From Streptomyces cupreus (GTDB lineage Bacteria > Actinomycetota > Actinomycetes > Streptomycetales > Streptomycetaceae): a DNA stretch of 64,000 nucleotides. Shown one piece after another: positions 24,349 through 32,789 of this stretch; position 1 is the first letter of the stretch; each line of letters opens with the position of its first letter. The stretch is taken from the NCBI RefSeq assembly GCF_014257025.1, contig NZ_JACMSF010000018.1, positions 62,001-126,000 of the forward strand, written 5' to 3'. A program made the translations under genes and the position numbers. The notes below the pieces were generated by a model. That model was not told the DNA's origin and searched no databases. It saw nothing but the letters and a program-made list of their open reading frames with translations.

Positions 24349-25632
24349 TCAGATGAACGAGTTGATCTCGATCGTCTCGTCCCGGCCCGGACCCACGCCG
24401 ATCGCGGAGATCGGGGCGCCGGACATCTCCTCCAGCGCCTTGACGTAGTTCTGGGCGTTCTTCGGCAGGTCGGAGAACGACTTCGCCTTGGTGATGTCCT
24501 CGGACCAGCCCGGCAGCGTCTCGTAGACCGGCTTCGCGTGGTGGAAGTCGGACTGCGAGTACGGCAGCTCCTCGACCCGCTTGCCGTCGATCTCGTACGC
24601 CACACAGACCGGGATCTGCTCCCAGCCGGTGAGCACGTCGAGCTTGGTCAGGAAGAAGTCCGTCAGGCCGTTGACCCGGGTCGCGTACCGGGCGATCACC
24701 GCGTCGAACCAGCCGCAGCGCCGGTCACGGCCGGTGGTGACACCCCGCTCGCCGCCGATGCGGCGCAGCGCCTCGCCGTCCTCGTCGAACAGCTCGGTCG
24801 GGAACGGGCCGGCGCCGACACGGGTCGTGTACGCCTTCAGGATGCCGATGACCCGGCTGATCTTCGTCGGACCGACACCGGCACCGGTGCAGGCGCCACC
24901 GGCGGTGGGGTTGGACGACGTCACGAACGGATACGTGCCGTGGTCGATGTCCAGCAGTGTGCCCTGGCCGCCCTCGAAGAGCACGACCTTGTCGTCCTCC
25001 AGGGCCTGGTTCAGGATCAGCACCGTGTCGGCGACGTACGGCTTGATCTGCTCGGCGTAGCCCAGCAGCTCCTCGACCACCTGCTCCACGGCGATGGCGC
25101 GCCGGTTGTAGAGCTTGGTCAGCAGCTGGTTCTTGACGTCGAGCGCCGCCTCCACCTTCTGCAGGAGGATCGACTCGTCGTACAGGTCCTGCACCCGGAT
25201 ACCCACACGGTTGATCTTGTCCGCGTAGGTGGGCCCGATGCCGCGCCCGGTCGTGCCGATCTTCCGCTTACCGAGGAAGCGCTCCGTCACCTTGTCGACG
25301 GTGACGTTGTACGGCGTGATGATGTGCGCGTTTCCGCTGATGAGGAGCTTGGACGTATCGACGCCTCGCTCGTTCAGCCCGCTCAGCTCGGAGAGCAGGA
25401 CCGACGGGTCGACGACGACGCCGTTGCCGATGACCGGGGTGCACCCCGGGGACAGGATTCCGGAAGGGAGAAGGTGCAGGGCGTACTTCTGATCGCCCAC
25501 GACCACCGTGTGGCCGGCATTGTTGCCGCCCTGGTAGCGCACCACATAATCAACCGAACCGCCGAGCAGGTCGGTGGCCTTTCCCTTGCCTTCGTCACCC
25601 CACTGAGCACCGAGCAGCACAAGTGCGGGCAC
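24349..25632 (-). CDS. purA: Adenylosuccinate synthetase
   Basis: Condenses IMP and aspartate with GTP to adenylosuccinate in AMP synthesis. 427 aa, the normal length. Diagnostic motifs are LLGAQWGDEGKGKATDLLG with the phosphate loop and catalytic Asp, QGGNNAGHTVV with the catalytic His, GKRKIGTTGRGIGPTYADKI, LFEGGQGTLLDIDHGTYPFV and, near the C-terminus, GVTTGRDRRCGWFDAVIARY. Monocistronic: a terminator follows, and the divergent diacylglycerol-kinase-like gene lies 175 bp upstream. Confidence 0.98.
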   Translation of the reverse strand: MPALVLLGAQWGDEGKGKATDLLGGSVDYVVRYQGGNNAGHTVVVGDQKYALHLLPSGILSPGCTPVIGNGVVVDPSVLLSELSGLNERGVDTSKLLISGNAHIITPYNVTVDKVTERFLGKRKIGTTGRGIGPTYADKINRVGIRVQDLYDESILLQKVEAALDVKNQLLTKLYNRRAIAVEQVVEELLGYAEQIKPYVADTVLILNQALEDDKVVLFEGGQGTLLDIDHGTYPFVTSSNPTAGGACTGAGVGPTKISRVIGILKAYTTRVGAGPFPTELFDEDGEALRRIGGERGVTTGRDRRCGWFDAVIARYATRVNGLTDFFLTKLDVLTGWEQIPVCVAYEIDGKRVEELPYSQSDFHHAKPVYETLPGWSEDITKAKSFSDLPKNAQNYVKALEEMSGAPISAIGVGPGRDETIEINSFI

Positions 25633-25746
25633 GCGCGTACACCCCTTCCGGGCGGGGCATGTCCAGGGTCAGGGGCGTACGACGTACGTACACCGGCGGC
25701 CTTCGTCGGCCGCAACCCGTCGGACCGGATGCCCCGGAATAGACGA

Positions 25747-25774
25747 AGCCCCTGGCGCAATAGCGCAAGGGGCT
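25747..25774. terminator. Hairpin in the purA / DAGK-like divergent region
   Basis: AGCCCCTGGCGC and GCGCAAGGGGCT form a 12-bp stem with one mismatch and an AATA loop, followed by CTTGCAC. It lies only 33 bp before the ATG at 25808, so it would sit in that gene's leader. It could act as attenuator, a relic of an earlier gene's terminator, or an operator. The function is not shown by sequence. Confidence 0.45.
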
Positions 25775-25807
25775 CTTGCACAAAGATGCTACCCGAGGAA
25801 GCGAGGC

Positions 25808-26647
25808 ATGGCCGAGGTGGCGACTTTCGCGACGTCCGATCAGCTGCTGGTGGTCATCGACCCGGTCGCCCGGCATACGGACGGGGAGTCCGTACGGATC
25901 GCGAAAGACGTGCTCAGCGCGGGTGCCGCGACAAAGGTGTGCCTTCCGGAGGGCCCCGAGGAATTCGCCCGGGCCCTGGCGCGTCGCGGGACCCGTCGGC
26001 CCGTCGTGGTGGGCGACGACCGGGCCCTGGTGCGCGCGGTGTCCCTGCTGCACCGGCAGCGGGAGCTGGCCGGATGTGTGCTGTCGGTGGTCCCGGTCGG
26101 CGCCGTGCTGAACCTGGCCGGCGCCCTGGGGGTCCCCACGGGCGCCGTGGCGGCGGCCCGGGCGGTGCTGGACGGGGTGGAGCGGCGCCTGGACCTGCTG
26201 GTCGACGACAGCGACGGGGTGGTGCTGGGGGCGCTGCGGATTCCCCCGGTGTCGCCGACGGGGAGCACCGAGTGCGTGGACGGCCGCCCCTGGGTGCGGA
26301 CGTACCAGTCCCTCGTGAGGACACTGGTCCCGGCCCGCCCGGCTCCGGCGCCCTCGGGCCCGGGACCCGCGCGGCTCCGGGTGGAGGTGGACGGGGTGAC
26401 CCTGGTGGACCTGGACCAGCCGGTGGAGGGCATCTCGGTGACCCCTCACGGCTCGGGCACGGCATCGGTGGAGGTCCGCCCGGCCTCGGTGGGCGCGGAA
26501 GCGGCACCGCTACTGGCGAGGGGCCGCAGGGTGACGGTGTCCGGGGCGGACTTCAGGTACCGGGCGGACGCGACGGAGGCGGGCCCGGTACGCAGGCGGA
26601 CCTGGACGGTGTGGGAGGGGGCGCTGGGGCTGGTGGTCCCGGCCTGA
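25808..26647 (+). CDS. Diacylglycerol-kinase-like (DAGK catalytic family) protein
   Basis: 279 aa. The N-terminus (SDQLLVVIDPVARHTDGESV; LSAGAATKVCLPEGPEEFA; VVVGDDRALVRAVSLLHRQR) follows the DAGK/LCB5 nucleotide-binding fold, and a C-terminal beta domain follows. The classic GGDGT is here VVGDDRALV and the Gly-rich loop is weak, so kinase activity is doubtful; the gene is kept in many Streptomyces at this position beside purA. It starts at ATG 25808 with GAGGAAGCGAG upstream. No TM segment. It may act in lipid metabolism, but it may equally be a catalytically degenerate paralogue. Confidence 0.72.
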   Translation: MAEVATFATSDQLLVVIDPVARHTDGESVRIAKDVLSAGAATKVCLPEGPEEFARALARRGTRRPVVVGDDRALVRAVSLLHRQRELAGCVLSVVPVGAVLNLAGALGVPTGAVAAARAVLDGVERRLDLLVDDSDGVVLGALRIPPVSPTGSTECVDGRPWVRTYQSLVRTLVPARPAPAPSGPGPARLRVEVDGVTLVDLDQPVEGISVTPHGSGTASVEVRPASVGAEAAPLLARGRRVTVSGADFRYRADATEAGPVRRRTWTVWEGALGLVVPA

Positions 26648-26664
26648 GTGCCTCCTCAGGCCGC

Positions 26665-27171
26665 CTACTCCGAGCCCCCGAACCTCTCCTCCCGGTGCCG
26701 CTTCCAGCGCTCCATCATCGCCGCCACCTCCGCGTCGATGAACTCGAAGAACGCCAGGGTTTCCGCCATACGGCGGCCGGCCTTCGTGTTCGGGCCCAGG
26801 CTTGCCACGCCCTCCCTCAGGGCGACCTCCCAGCGCTTGATGACGGCCTCGCGGTTGGTCAGGGCCTCGTACCACTGGTCGCCGTGGACCCGGTAGCGCT
26901 CTCGGCGGGAGCCCGGCTCGCGTTCCCGGGAGACCATGTGGGTCTGGGCGAGGTAGCGGACCGCGCCGGAGACCGCCGCCGGGCTGATCTGCAGCTGTTC
27001 GCCCAGTTCGGCCGAGGTCATCACGCCCTCCTCGGAGGCGAGGAGCGCGGCGAAGACGCGGGCCGCCATGCGCTGCATCCCGGCCTCGACCAGCTGCGCC
27101 GCGAACGACTCGACAAACCTCGACACGGCCTCCGTGTCCCGCCCCGCCTCGGCTGCTTCCGTCATGCGCAC
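26665..27171 (-). CDS. GbsR/MarR-family transcriptional regulator
   Basis: 168 aa. The central winged helix is MQRMAARVFAALLASEEGVM, TSAELGEQLQISPAAVSGAVRYL, HMVSREREPGSRRERYRVHG, with a long C-terminal dimerisation helix (MAETLAFFEFIDAEVAAMME). It is divergent from the ABC exporter genes at 27239-29705, with a near-perfect palindrome between. This arrangement is typical for a repressor of a drug or toxin efflux operon. Ligand unknown. Confidence 0.92.
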   Translation of the reverse strand: MRMTEAAEAGRDTEAVSRFVESFAAQLVEAGMQRMAARVFAALLASEEGVMTSAELGEQLQISPAAVSGAVRYLAQTHMVSREREPGSRRERYRVHGDQWYEALTNREAVIKRWEVALREGVASLGPNTKAGRRMAETLAFFEFIDAEVAAMMERWKRHREERFGGSE

Positions 27172-27202
27172 ATCCTAACGGGGCTTCACTCCCTTCCTTA
27201 AC

Positions 27203-27218
27203 TTCACAAATTTCTGAA
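27203..27218. promoter_or_regulatory. Putative operator TTCACAAATTTCTGAA for the GbsR-type regulator
   Basis: A 16-bp palindrome matching its reverse complement at 14 of 16 positions, 32 bp from the regulator start and 21 bp from the ATPase start. It is strikingly A/T-rich for this genome. Binding by the adjacent GbsR-type protein is inferred from position. Confidence 0.65.
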
Positions 27219-27238
27219 AGAAGCGTACGTTCTGAACC

Positions 27239-28129
27239 ATGACCAGGGCAATCACCATCTCCGGGCTCCACAAGGCGTTCGGCAAGACGCACGCGCTCGA
27301 CGGCCTCGACCTGGAGGTGGCGGCAGGCGAGGTGCACGGCTTCCTCGGCCCGAACGGCGCCGGGAAGTCCACCACCATCCGCGTCCTGCTCGGCCTGCTG
27401 CGCCCCGACTCCGGCGCCGCGCAGATCCTCGGCCGCGACCCGTGGGCGGACGCCGTGGAGGTGCACCGCCGGATCGCCTACGTCCCCGGCGACGTCACGC
27501 TCTGGCGGAACCTGTCGGGCGGCGAGGTGATCGACCTGTACGGCCGACTGCGCGGAGGACTCGACAAGGGCCGACGCGCGGAGCTGATCGAACGCTTCGA
27601 GCTGGACCCCACCAAGAAGGGCCGCACCTACTCCAAGGGCAACCGCCAGAAGGTCGCCCTGGTCGCCGCGTTCGCCTCGGACGTGGATCTGCTGATCCTC
27701 GACGAGCCGACGTCGGGCCTCGACCCGCTGATGGAGGAGGTCTTCCAGCGGTGCGTGGCGGAGGAGCGGGAGCGCGGGCGGACGATCCTGCTGTCCTCGC
27801 ACATCCTCAGCGAGGTCGAGGAGCTCTGCGACCGGGTGAGCATCATCCGCAAGGGGCGGACCGTGGAGACGGGGTCGCTGGCGGACCTGCGGCATCTGAC
27901 GAGGACCAGCGTCACGGCCGAACTCCTCGCCGCCCCCAACGGGTTGGCGCAGCTGCCGGGCGTGCACGACCTGGACGTACAGGGCCACCGGGTCCGCCTC
28001 CAGGTGGACACCGACAAGCTGGACGCCGTACTGAAGTCGCTCGCCGAGTCCGGCGTACGGTCGCTGACCTCGACCCCGCCGACGCTGGAGGAGCTGTTCC
28101 TCCGCCACTACCAGGAGGCGGCCCGATGA
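27239..28129 (+). CDS. ABC transporter ATP-binding protein (antibiotic exporter type)
   Basis: 296 aa. Walker A (FLGPNGAGKSTTIRVLLGLL), Q-loop region (IAYVPGDVTLWRNLSGGEVI), a signature altered to YSKGNRQKVALVAAF, Walker B (DLLILDEPTSGLDPLMEEVF) and the H-loop (LLSSHILSEVEELCDRVSII). The C-terminal roughly 70 residues resemble the regulatory extension of polyketide/polyether exporters. It overlaps the permease start by 4 bp (ATGA). Regulated most likely by the divergent GbsR-type repressor. Confidence 0.94.
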   Translation: MTRAITISGLHKAFGKTHALDGLDLEVAAGEVHGFLGPNGAGKSTTIRVLLGLLRPDSGAAQILGRDPWADAVEVHRRIAYVPGDVTLWRNLSGGEVIDLYGRLRGGLDKGRRAELIERFELDPTKKGRTYSKGNRQKVALVAAFASDVDLLILDEPTSGLDPLMEEVFQRCVAEERERGRTILLSSHILSEVEELCDRVSIIRKGRTVETGSLADLRHLTRTSVTAELLAAPNGLAQLPGVHDLDVQGHRVRLQVDTDKLDAVLKSLAESGVRSLTSTPPTLEELFLRHYQEAAR

Positions 28130-29705
28130 CCACGGCCGCCGCCGAACTGGCGGGCACCGGAACGCTGTTGCGGTTCGCTCTGCGCCGGGACCGGCTGATG
28201 ATCCCGGTGTGGGTCGCGGTGAACGCGCTGATGATCCTGTCGATGCCGAGCACGCTGGAGAACCTCTACGGACCCCGGCGGACCGCGCGAACCTCGTCGA
28301 GGACACGGCGACCAACGCCTCCTTCCGGGCCCTGATCGGCCCGGTCTTCGACGACTCCATCGGCGCCCTGACGGCCTGGCGGGTCGGGGTGTACGCGGGT
28401 GCGCTCGCGGCCGTGGTCAGCCTGCTGGTCGTCGTACGACATACGCGCGACGAGGAGGAGAGCGGGCGTCAGGAGCTGGTGGCGTCCGGGATGGTGGGGC
28501 GCAGGGCGTCCCTGACGGCGGCGCTGCTGACGGCCGGTGTCGCGAACGCCGTGCCGGCCGTGCTGGTGGCGGTAGGGCTCGCGGGGCAGGGGGCGGCGGG
28601 GGCCCTGGCCTTCGGGCTCGGGCTTGCCGGGGTCGGCATGGTGTTAGCGACGCTGGCGGCGATCGTCGCGCAGTTCACGGAGAGCGCACGGCTGGCGCGG
28701 GGGCTGACGGCGGCGCTGCTGGGCGCGGCCTTCGTGCTGCGCGCGGCGGGGGACTCCGCGTCGGACGACGGCTCGTCGGTGCTGACCTGGGTGTCGCCGC
28801 TGGGGTGGCTGGAGAATCTGCGGTCGTTCGCGGACGAGCGGTGGTGGGTGCTGCTGCTGTTCGCGGGGGCGGCGGTTGTGCAGGGCGCGGTGGCGTACGT
28901 GCTGGCCGGGCGCCGGGATGTGGGGATGAGCTTCCTGCCCGCCCGTCCGGGACCGGCGCTCGGTCGCCTCGGCACGGCGGGTGCGCTGGCCTGGCGGTTG
29001 CAGCGGGGGTCCGTGGTGGGCTGGTCGATCGGCTTCTTCCTCGCCGGGGTCGTCTACGGCGGGCTGACAGACGGGGTGGCGGACCTGGTCGGCGACAACG
29101 AGAACGCCCGGGAGGTCTTCCAGCGCATGGGCGGCCAGTCCGGGATCACGGACGCGTTCCTGGCCTCGATGGTCGGGATGCTGGGACTGATCGCCGCGCT
29201 GTACATCGTCGCGTCGACCCTGCGTCTGCACGGCGAGGAGACCTCGATGCGGGCGGAACCGGTCCTGGCGAACGCGGTCGGCCGTCTCCGCTGGGCGGCG
29301 GGCCACCTCCTGATCGCCTTTGCGGGCGCCGCCCTGATCATGCTCCTGGCGGGCCTGGGCTTCGCGGTGGGCTACGGCAAGGAGGTCGGCCCCGTCCTCG
29401 GCGCCTGCCTGGTCCAGCTCCCGGCGATCTGGGTCATCGGCGGTATGGCGGTCCTGTTGTACGGCGCTTTGCCGAGGGCGGCGATGGCGGCCTGGGCGGT
29501 GGCCGGAGCGGTCCTGCTGATCGGCTGGGTGGGCCCGGCGCTGGACGCTCCGCAGGCGGTGCTGGACCTGTCCCCGTTCGGCCATCTGCCGAAGCTGCCG
29601 GGCGGGGGGATGGAATGGGGGCCGGTGCTGGTGCTGTCGGCACTGGCGGCGACCCTGGTCGGCGTCGGCCTGGCGGGCCTGCGCCGCCGGGACATGACGA
29701 CCTGA
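28126..29705 (+). pseudogene. ABC transporter permease, single-base frameshift near codon 49
   Basis: ATG 28126 opens MTTAAAELAGTGTLLRFALR, RDRLMIPVWVAVNALMILSM, then PSTLENLYGP in one frame. The continuation TPADRANLVEDTATNASFRA, a family-typical sequence, lies in the next frame and stays open to 29705. One base is missing about 28270-28272 (TACGG-ACCCCG). The remainder is intact: about ten TM helices, LLVVVRHTRDEEESGRQELV, and a repeat of the permease layout, as in two-half exporters of about 525 aa. It is either a sequencing error or a true recent inactivation of the exporter. Confidence 0.85.
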
Positions 29706-29710
29706 CCGGT

Positions 29711-30304
29711 TCAGTCGACGTACTGCTTCAATTCCTCGGTGTCGAGTTCGATGCCGACCGGATCAGGGAGAGCAAACCTGTCGCCGAGCCTGGCCACGTG
29801 GATGTCCTGGTAGCCGAACTCCGGGTTCGGGTTGCTGTGCACAAGAACCGAGAGGTTGTCCCGGTCGATCAGCAGATAGACCGGGATGCCCGCCTCGGCG
29901 TACGCCCGAGGCTTCTCGACCCGGTCACGCTTGTGGGTGTCCGAGTCGTACGACGTGATCTCGACTGCCATCAGCACGCCGCGAGGATCGGCCCACTCCC
30001 CTTTGCCCGCGAAGTGATCGACAGGGGCGAGCACCCCGTCAGGCCGGGCCCGGCCCTTGCGGTAGGCCTCCACCTTGAGCCCTTGCAGAGGGTTGAGGTC
30101 CAACTCGGGCCGAGCACGCATGCACTGACGGATCAGCCACATGGTGATCGTGTTGTGGTTGCCGTTCGTCACTTTCTTGAGCCCGATCCGTCCGTCGATG
30201 AACTCGAACCTGACGGTCTCGTCCTCCCTCTCGGCGAACTCGGCGATCCGCTCGAAGATGTCCACCGACAACTGAGACGACGTACGTTCTGCCATAACCG
30301 TCAT
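29711..30304 (-). CDS. Uma2-family endonuclease (DUF820, PD-(D/E)XK fold)
   Basis: 197 aa from ATG 30304 (MTVMAERTSSQLSVDIFERI), preceded by GGGAGGC; the ORF starts earlier without a ribosome site. The core runs VRFEFIDGRIGLKK, then MWLIRQCMRARPELDLNPLQ, GLKVEAYRKGRARPDGVLAP, VLMAVEITSYDSDTHKRDRV and GIPVYLLIDRD, with the restriction-type D...E-x-T...K pattern. These proteins are widespread in Streptomyces in many paralogues with no settled function. It is an intact counterpart to the broken copy at 4133-4531. Confidence 0.9.
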   Translation of the reverse strand: MTVMAERTSSQLSVDIFERIAEFAEREDETVRFEFIDGRIGLKKVTNGNHNTITMWLIRQCMRARPELDLNPLQGLKVEAYRKGRARPDGVLAPVDHFAGKGEWADPRGVLMAVEITSYDSDTHKRDRVEKPRAYAEAGIPVYLLIDRDNLSVLVHSNPNPEFGYQDIHVARLGDRFALPDPVGIELDTEELKQYVD

Positions 30305-30392
30305 GGTGCCTCCCTTCGCAGGCAGGCACCAGCTTGACGAGCCACCGACGACCACCGATCGGGATTCGCTCAGCGATCATCCGAACGAGTGA

Positions 30393-31598
30393 TCACCCCA
30401 CCTCGACGCTCAGCCCCTCCAACCCCCGGATCACGAAGTTCGGCTTCCGCTCCGGTTCCGCCGCCAGCCGCAGCGTCGGCGCCTTCTCCAGCAGAGCCGT
30501 CATCGACGCCGACAATTCGATACGGGCCAGCGGCGCGCCGATGCAGTAGTGGATGCCTGCGCTGAAGGAGATGTGCGGGTTCTCCTTGCGGGTGAGGTCC
30601 AGTCGCTCGGGGTTCTCGAACACCTCGGGGTCATGGTTCGCGGAGCCGAAGAGCATCGCGATCTCCGCGCCCCTCGGGATCGTCGTGCCGTCGATCTCGA
30701 TCTCGTCCAGGACCCAGCGCTCGAAGAGCTGGAGCGGGGTGTCGTAGCGCATCAGCTCCTCCACCGCGGAGGGGACCAGGGAGTGGTCGGCGCGCAGGGC
30801 GGCCAACTGCTCCGGGTTGCGGAACAGCGCGTACCAGCCGTTGACCGTGGAGTTCACCGTCGCCTCGTGCCCCGCGTTCAGCAGCAGCACACAGGTCGAG
30901 ATCATCTCCTGCTCGGTGAGCCGGTCCCCCTCGTCATGGGCCGCGATCAGCCCGGAGATCAGATCGTCCCCCGGCTCCTTGCGCCGCTCGGCGATCAGTT
31001 CCCGCAGATACGCGGAGAACTCGACGGAGGCCCGGACCGCCTTCGTGGCCGTGTCCTCGGACGGGTTCAGCTCGTACATCCCGCAGATGTCCGCCGACCA
31101 GGGCCGCAGCGGCGCCCGGTCCGCCTCCGGAACGCCCAGCATCTCGGCGATCACCGCGACCGGCAGCGGCTCGGCGACATCGGCGAGCAGATCCCCGCCG
31201 CCCGCCTCGACCAGCCGGTCCACCAGCTCACCGGCGAGCCGGTTCACGTACGGCTTGAGCTGCTCCACCGTTCTCGGGGTGAACGCCTTCGACACCAGGC
31301 GCCGGATGCGGGTGTGGTCCGGCGGCTCCAGATCGAGCATCCCGTGGTCGTTGAGCGTGTGGAACGGCTCGTGCTCCGCCGGGGGCGCGGCCCGCCCGAA
31401 GTCCTCGTGCGTGAACCGGTGCTGATACGTCCGCCCGAGCCGCCGGTCGCGCAGCAGCGCCGAGACGTCGGCGTGGTGCGGGACCAGCCACTGGTTCGTG
31501 GGCTCGTAGTAGTGCACACGGCCCTGGGCACGCAGCTCGGCGTAGGCGGGGTACGGGTCGGCGAGGAACGCCGGGTCCCAGGGGTGGAAGGCTGTCAT
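30393..31598 (-). CDS. Cytochrome P450 (CYP107-like)
   Basis: 401 aa. I-helix motif LNAGHEATVNSTVNG with the acid-alcohol region, K-helix E-x-x-R (VEELMRYDTPLQLFERWVLD) and the heme loop FSAGIHYCIGAPLARIEL with the proximal Cys near 350. It is a soluble bacterial class I P450 and would need a ferredoxin and reductase, neither of which is adjacent. The overall look suggests the CYP107 family (macrolide/polyketide hydroxylases), though here it stands alone in a housekeeping region. Substrate unknown. Confidence 0.93.
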   Translation of the reverse strand: MTAFHPWDPAFLADPYPAYAELRAQGRVHYYEPTNQWLVPHHADVSALLRDRRLGRTYQHRFTHEDFGRAAPPAEHEPFHTLNDHGMLDLEPPDHTRIRRLVSKAFTPRTVEQLKPYVNRLAGELVDRLVEAGGGDLLADVAEPLPVAVIAEMLGVPEADRAPLRPWSADICGMYELNPSEDTATKAVRASVEFSAYLRELIAERRKEPGDDLISGLIAAHDEGDRLTEQEMISTCVLLLNAGHEATVNSTVNGWYALFRNPEQLAALRADHSLVPSAVEELMRYDTPLQLFERWVLDEIEIDGTTIPRGAEIAMLFGSANHDPEVFENPERLDLTRKENPHISFSAGIHYCIGAPLARIELSASMTALLEKAPTLRLAAEPERKPNFVIRGLEGLSVEVG

Positions 31599-31843
31599 GA
31601 ACGGACGCTAGCCCGGGATCCCCCGGTCTGACCAGGGGTGACTCTGCGGGTGGGCGACGACGTACACCTCGGCGGGCGACAGAACCGTTTACCCCTCACC
31701 GAGCGTGACATCCCCGTGTCCGCGCACGTCACGGGCCCTGATACCGTCCCCGCCAACGGCCGAATGATTCTCCTGGTCCGCCAATTCCTCCCCCAGTGCC
31801 GAAAGCCTGGGAGGTACCCCCATCGCCGCTGAGAGGTTGGAGC

Positions 31844-32695
31844 ATGCCGGACGACGCCGCCGCAGCCCGGTCCGCCGCCGAAGAGGAGTCGGCCTTCTCG
31901 CACCCGCCCGTCGACCCCGACGCCACCGCCGCGTACGGCGACCACCCCGACCAGGTGATCGACTTCTACGCCCCGCGCGGCGAGGAGGCCATCGCCCCCC
32001 TCGTGGTCGTCCTGCACGGCGGCGCCTGGCGGGCCCCGTACGACCGCCGCCACATCACCCCGTTCGCAGACTTCCTGGCCCGGCGCGGATTCGCCGTGGC
32101 CAATGTGGAGTACCGGCGCGGTGAGGGCACCACGGCAGGGCGCTGGCCGGACACCTTCGACGACGTGGCCGCGGCCCTGGACGCCCTCCCGGCGCTCGTC
32201 CGCGAGGCGCTCCCGCAGGCCGACCCGCGCCGCACGGTCGTCACCGGCCACTCCGCCGGCGGCCACCTGGCCCTGTGGGTGGCCGCCCGGCACCTGCTAC
32301 CCGCCGACGCCCCCTGGCGCACCGACCGTCCCGCCCTGCTGCGCGGTGTCGTCGCGCTCGCCCCGATCGCCGACTTCGCGGTCGCCGACAAGCTGGACGT
32401 CTGCGGCGGAGCGGCCCGCCAATTCCTCGGCGGCGACGAGGGGTTCGCCGAGCGCCGGCCGTACGCCGACCCAGCGCTGCTGCTGCCCACCGGCATCGCC
32501 ACCACCCTCGTCCAGGGCCGTACGGACGTGGACGTGCCGCAGGCGGTCGCCGAGGCGTACGCGGAGGCGGCGGCGAAGGCGGGCGAGGTGGTCGGGCTGA
32601 CGCTGCTGGAGGACGTGGGCCACTTCCCGCTGATCGACCCGGCGGCGGACGCGTGCGCGGTGGTGGCGGAGGAGATCGCACAGCTCGCCTGGTGA
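31844..32695 (+). CDS. Alpha/beta hydrolase, possible kynurenine formamidase
   Basis: 283 aa from ATG 31844 (GAGAGGTTGGAG upstream). The HGGAW oxyanion motif is at 58-62, nucleophile S137 lies in GHSAGGHLALW, the acid is probably in QGRTDVDVP, and the histidine is in VGHFPLIDP. The HGGxW class includes bacterial N-formylkynurenine formamidases. Tryptophan dioxygenase and kynureninase are encoded about 3-5 kb away on the other strand, so this is the best local candidate for the middle step of the pathway. A general carboxylesterase is equally possible. Confidence 0.8.
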   Translation: MPDDAAAARSAAEEESAFSHPPVDPDATAAYGDHPDQVIDFYAPRGEEAIAPLVVVLHGGAWRAPYDRRHITPFADFLARRGFAVANVEYRRGEGTTAGRWPDTFDDVAAALDALPALVREALPQADPRRTVVTGHSAGGHLALWVAARHLLPADAPWRTDRPALLRGVVALAPIADFAVADKLDVCGGAARQFLGGDEGFAERRPYADPALLLPTGIATTLVQGRTDVDVPQAVAEAYAEAAAKAGEVVGLTLLEDVGHFPLIDPAADACAVVAEEIAQLAW

Positions 32696-32789
32696 GCCGT
32701 AGTTGCCGAGGTAGTACTTGAGACGGACCCGGAAGGACCCTTCTCGCAGGTGACGACGGCGCCCCGGGCCTCCCCCTACCGTGCTGTAC

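Noticed and set aside
24538..27201. 887-aa plus-strand ORF over purA
   Set aside because: It covers purA antisense and the out-of-frame DAGK-like gene; no domain.
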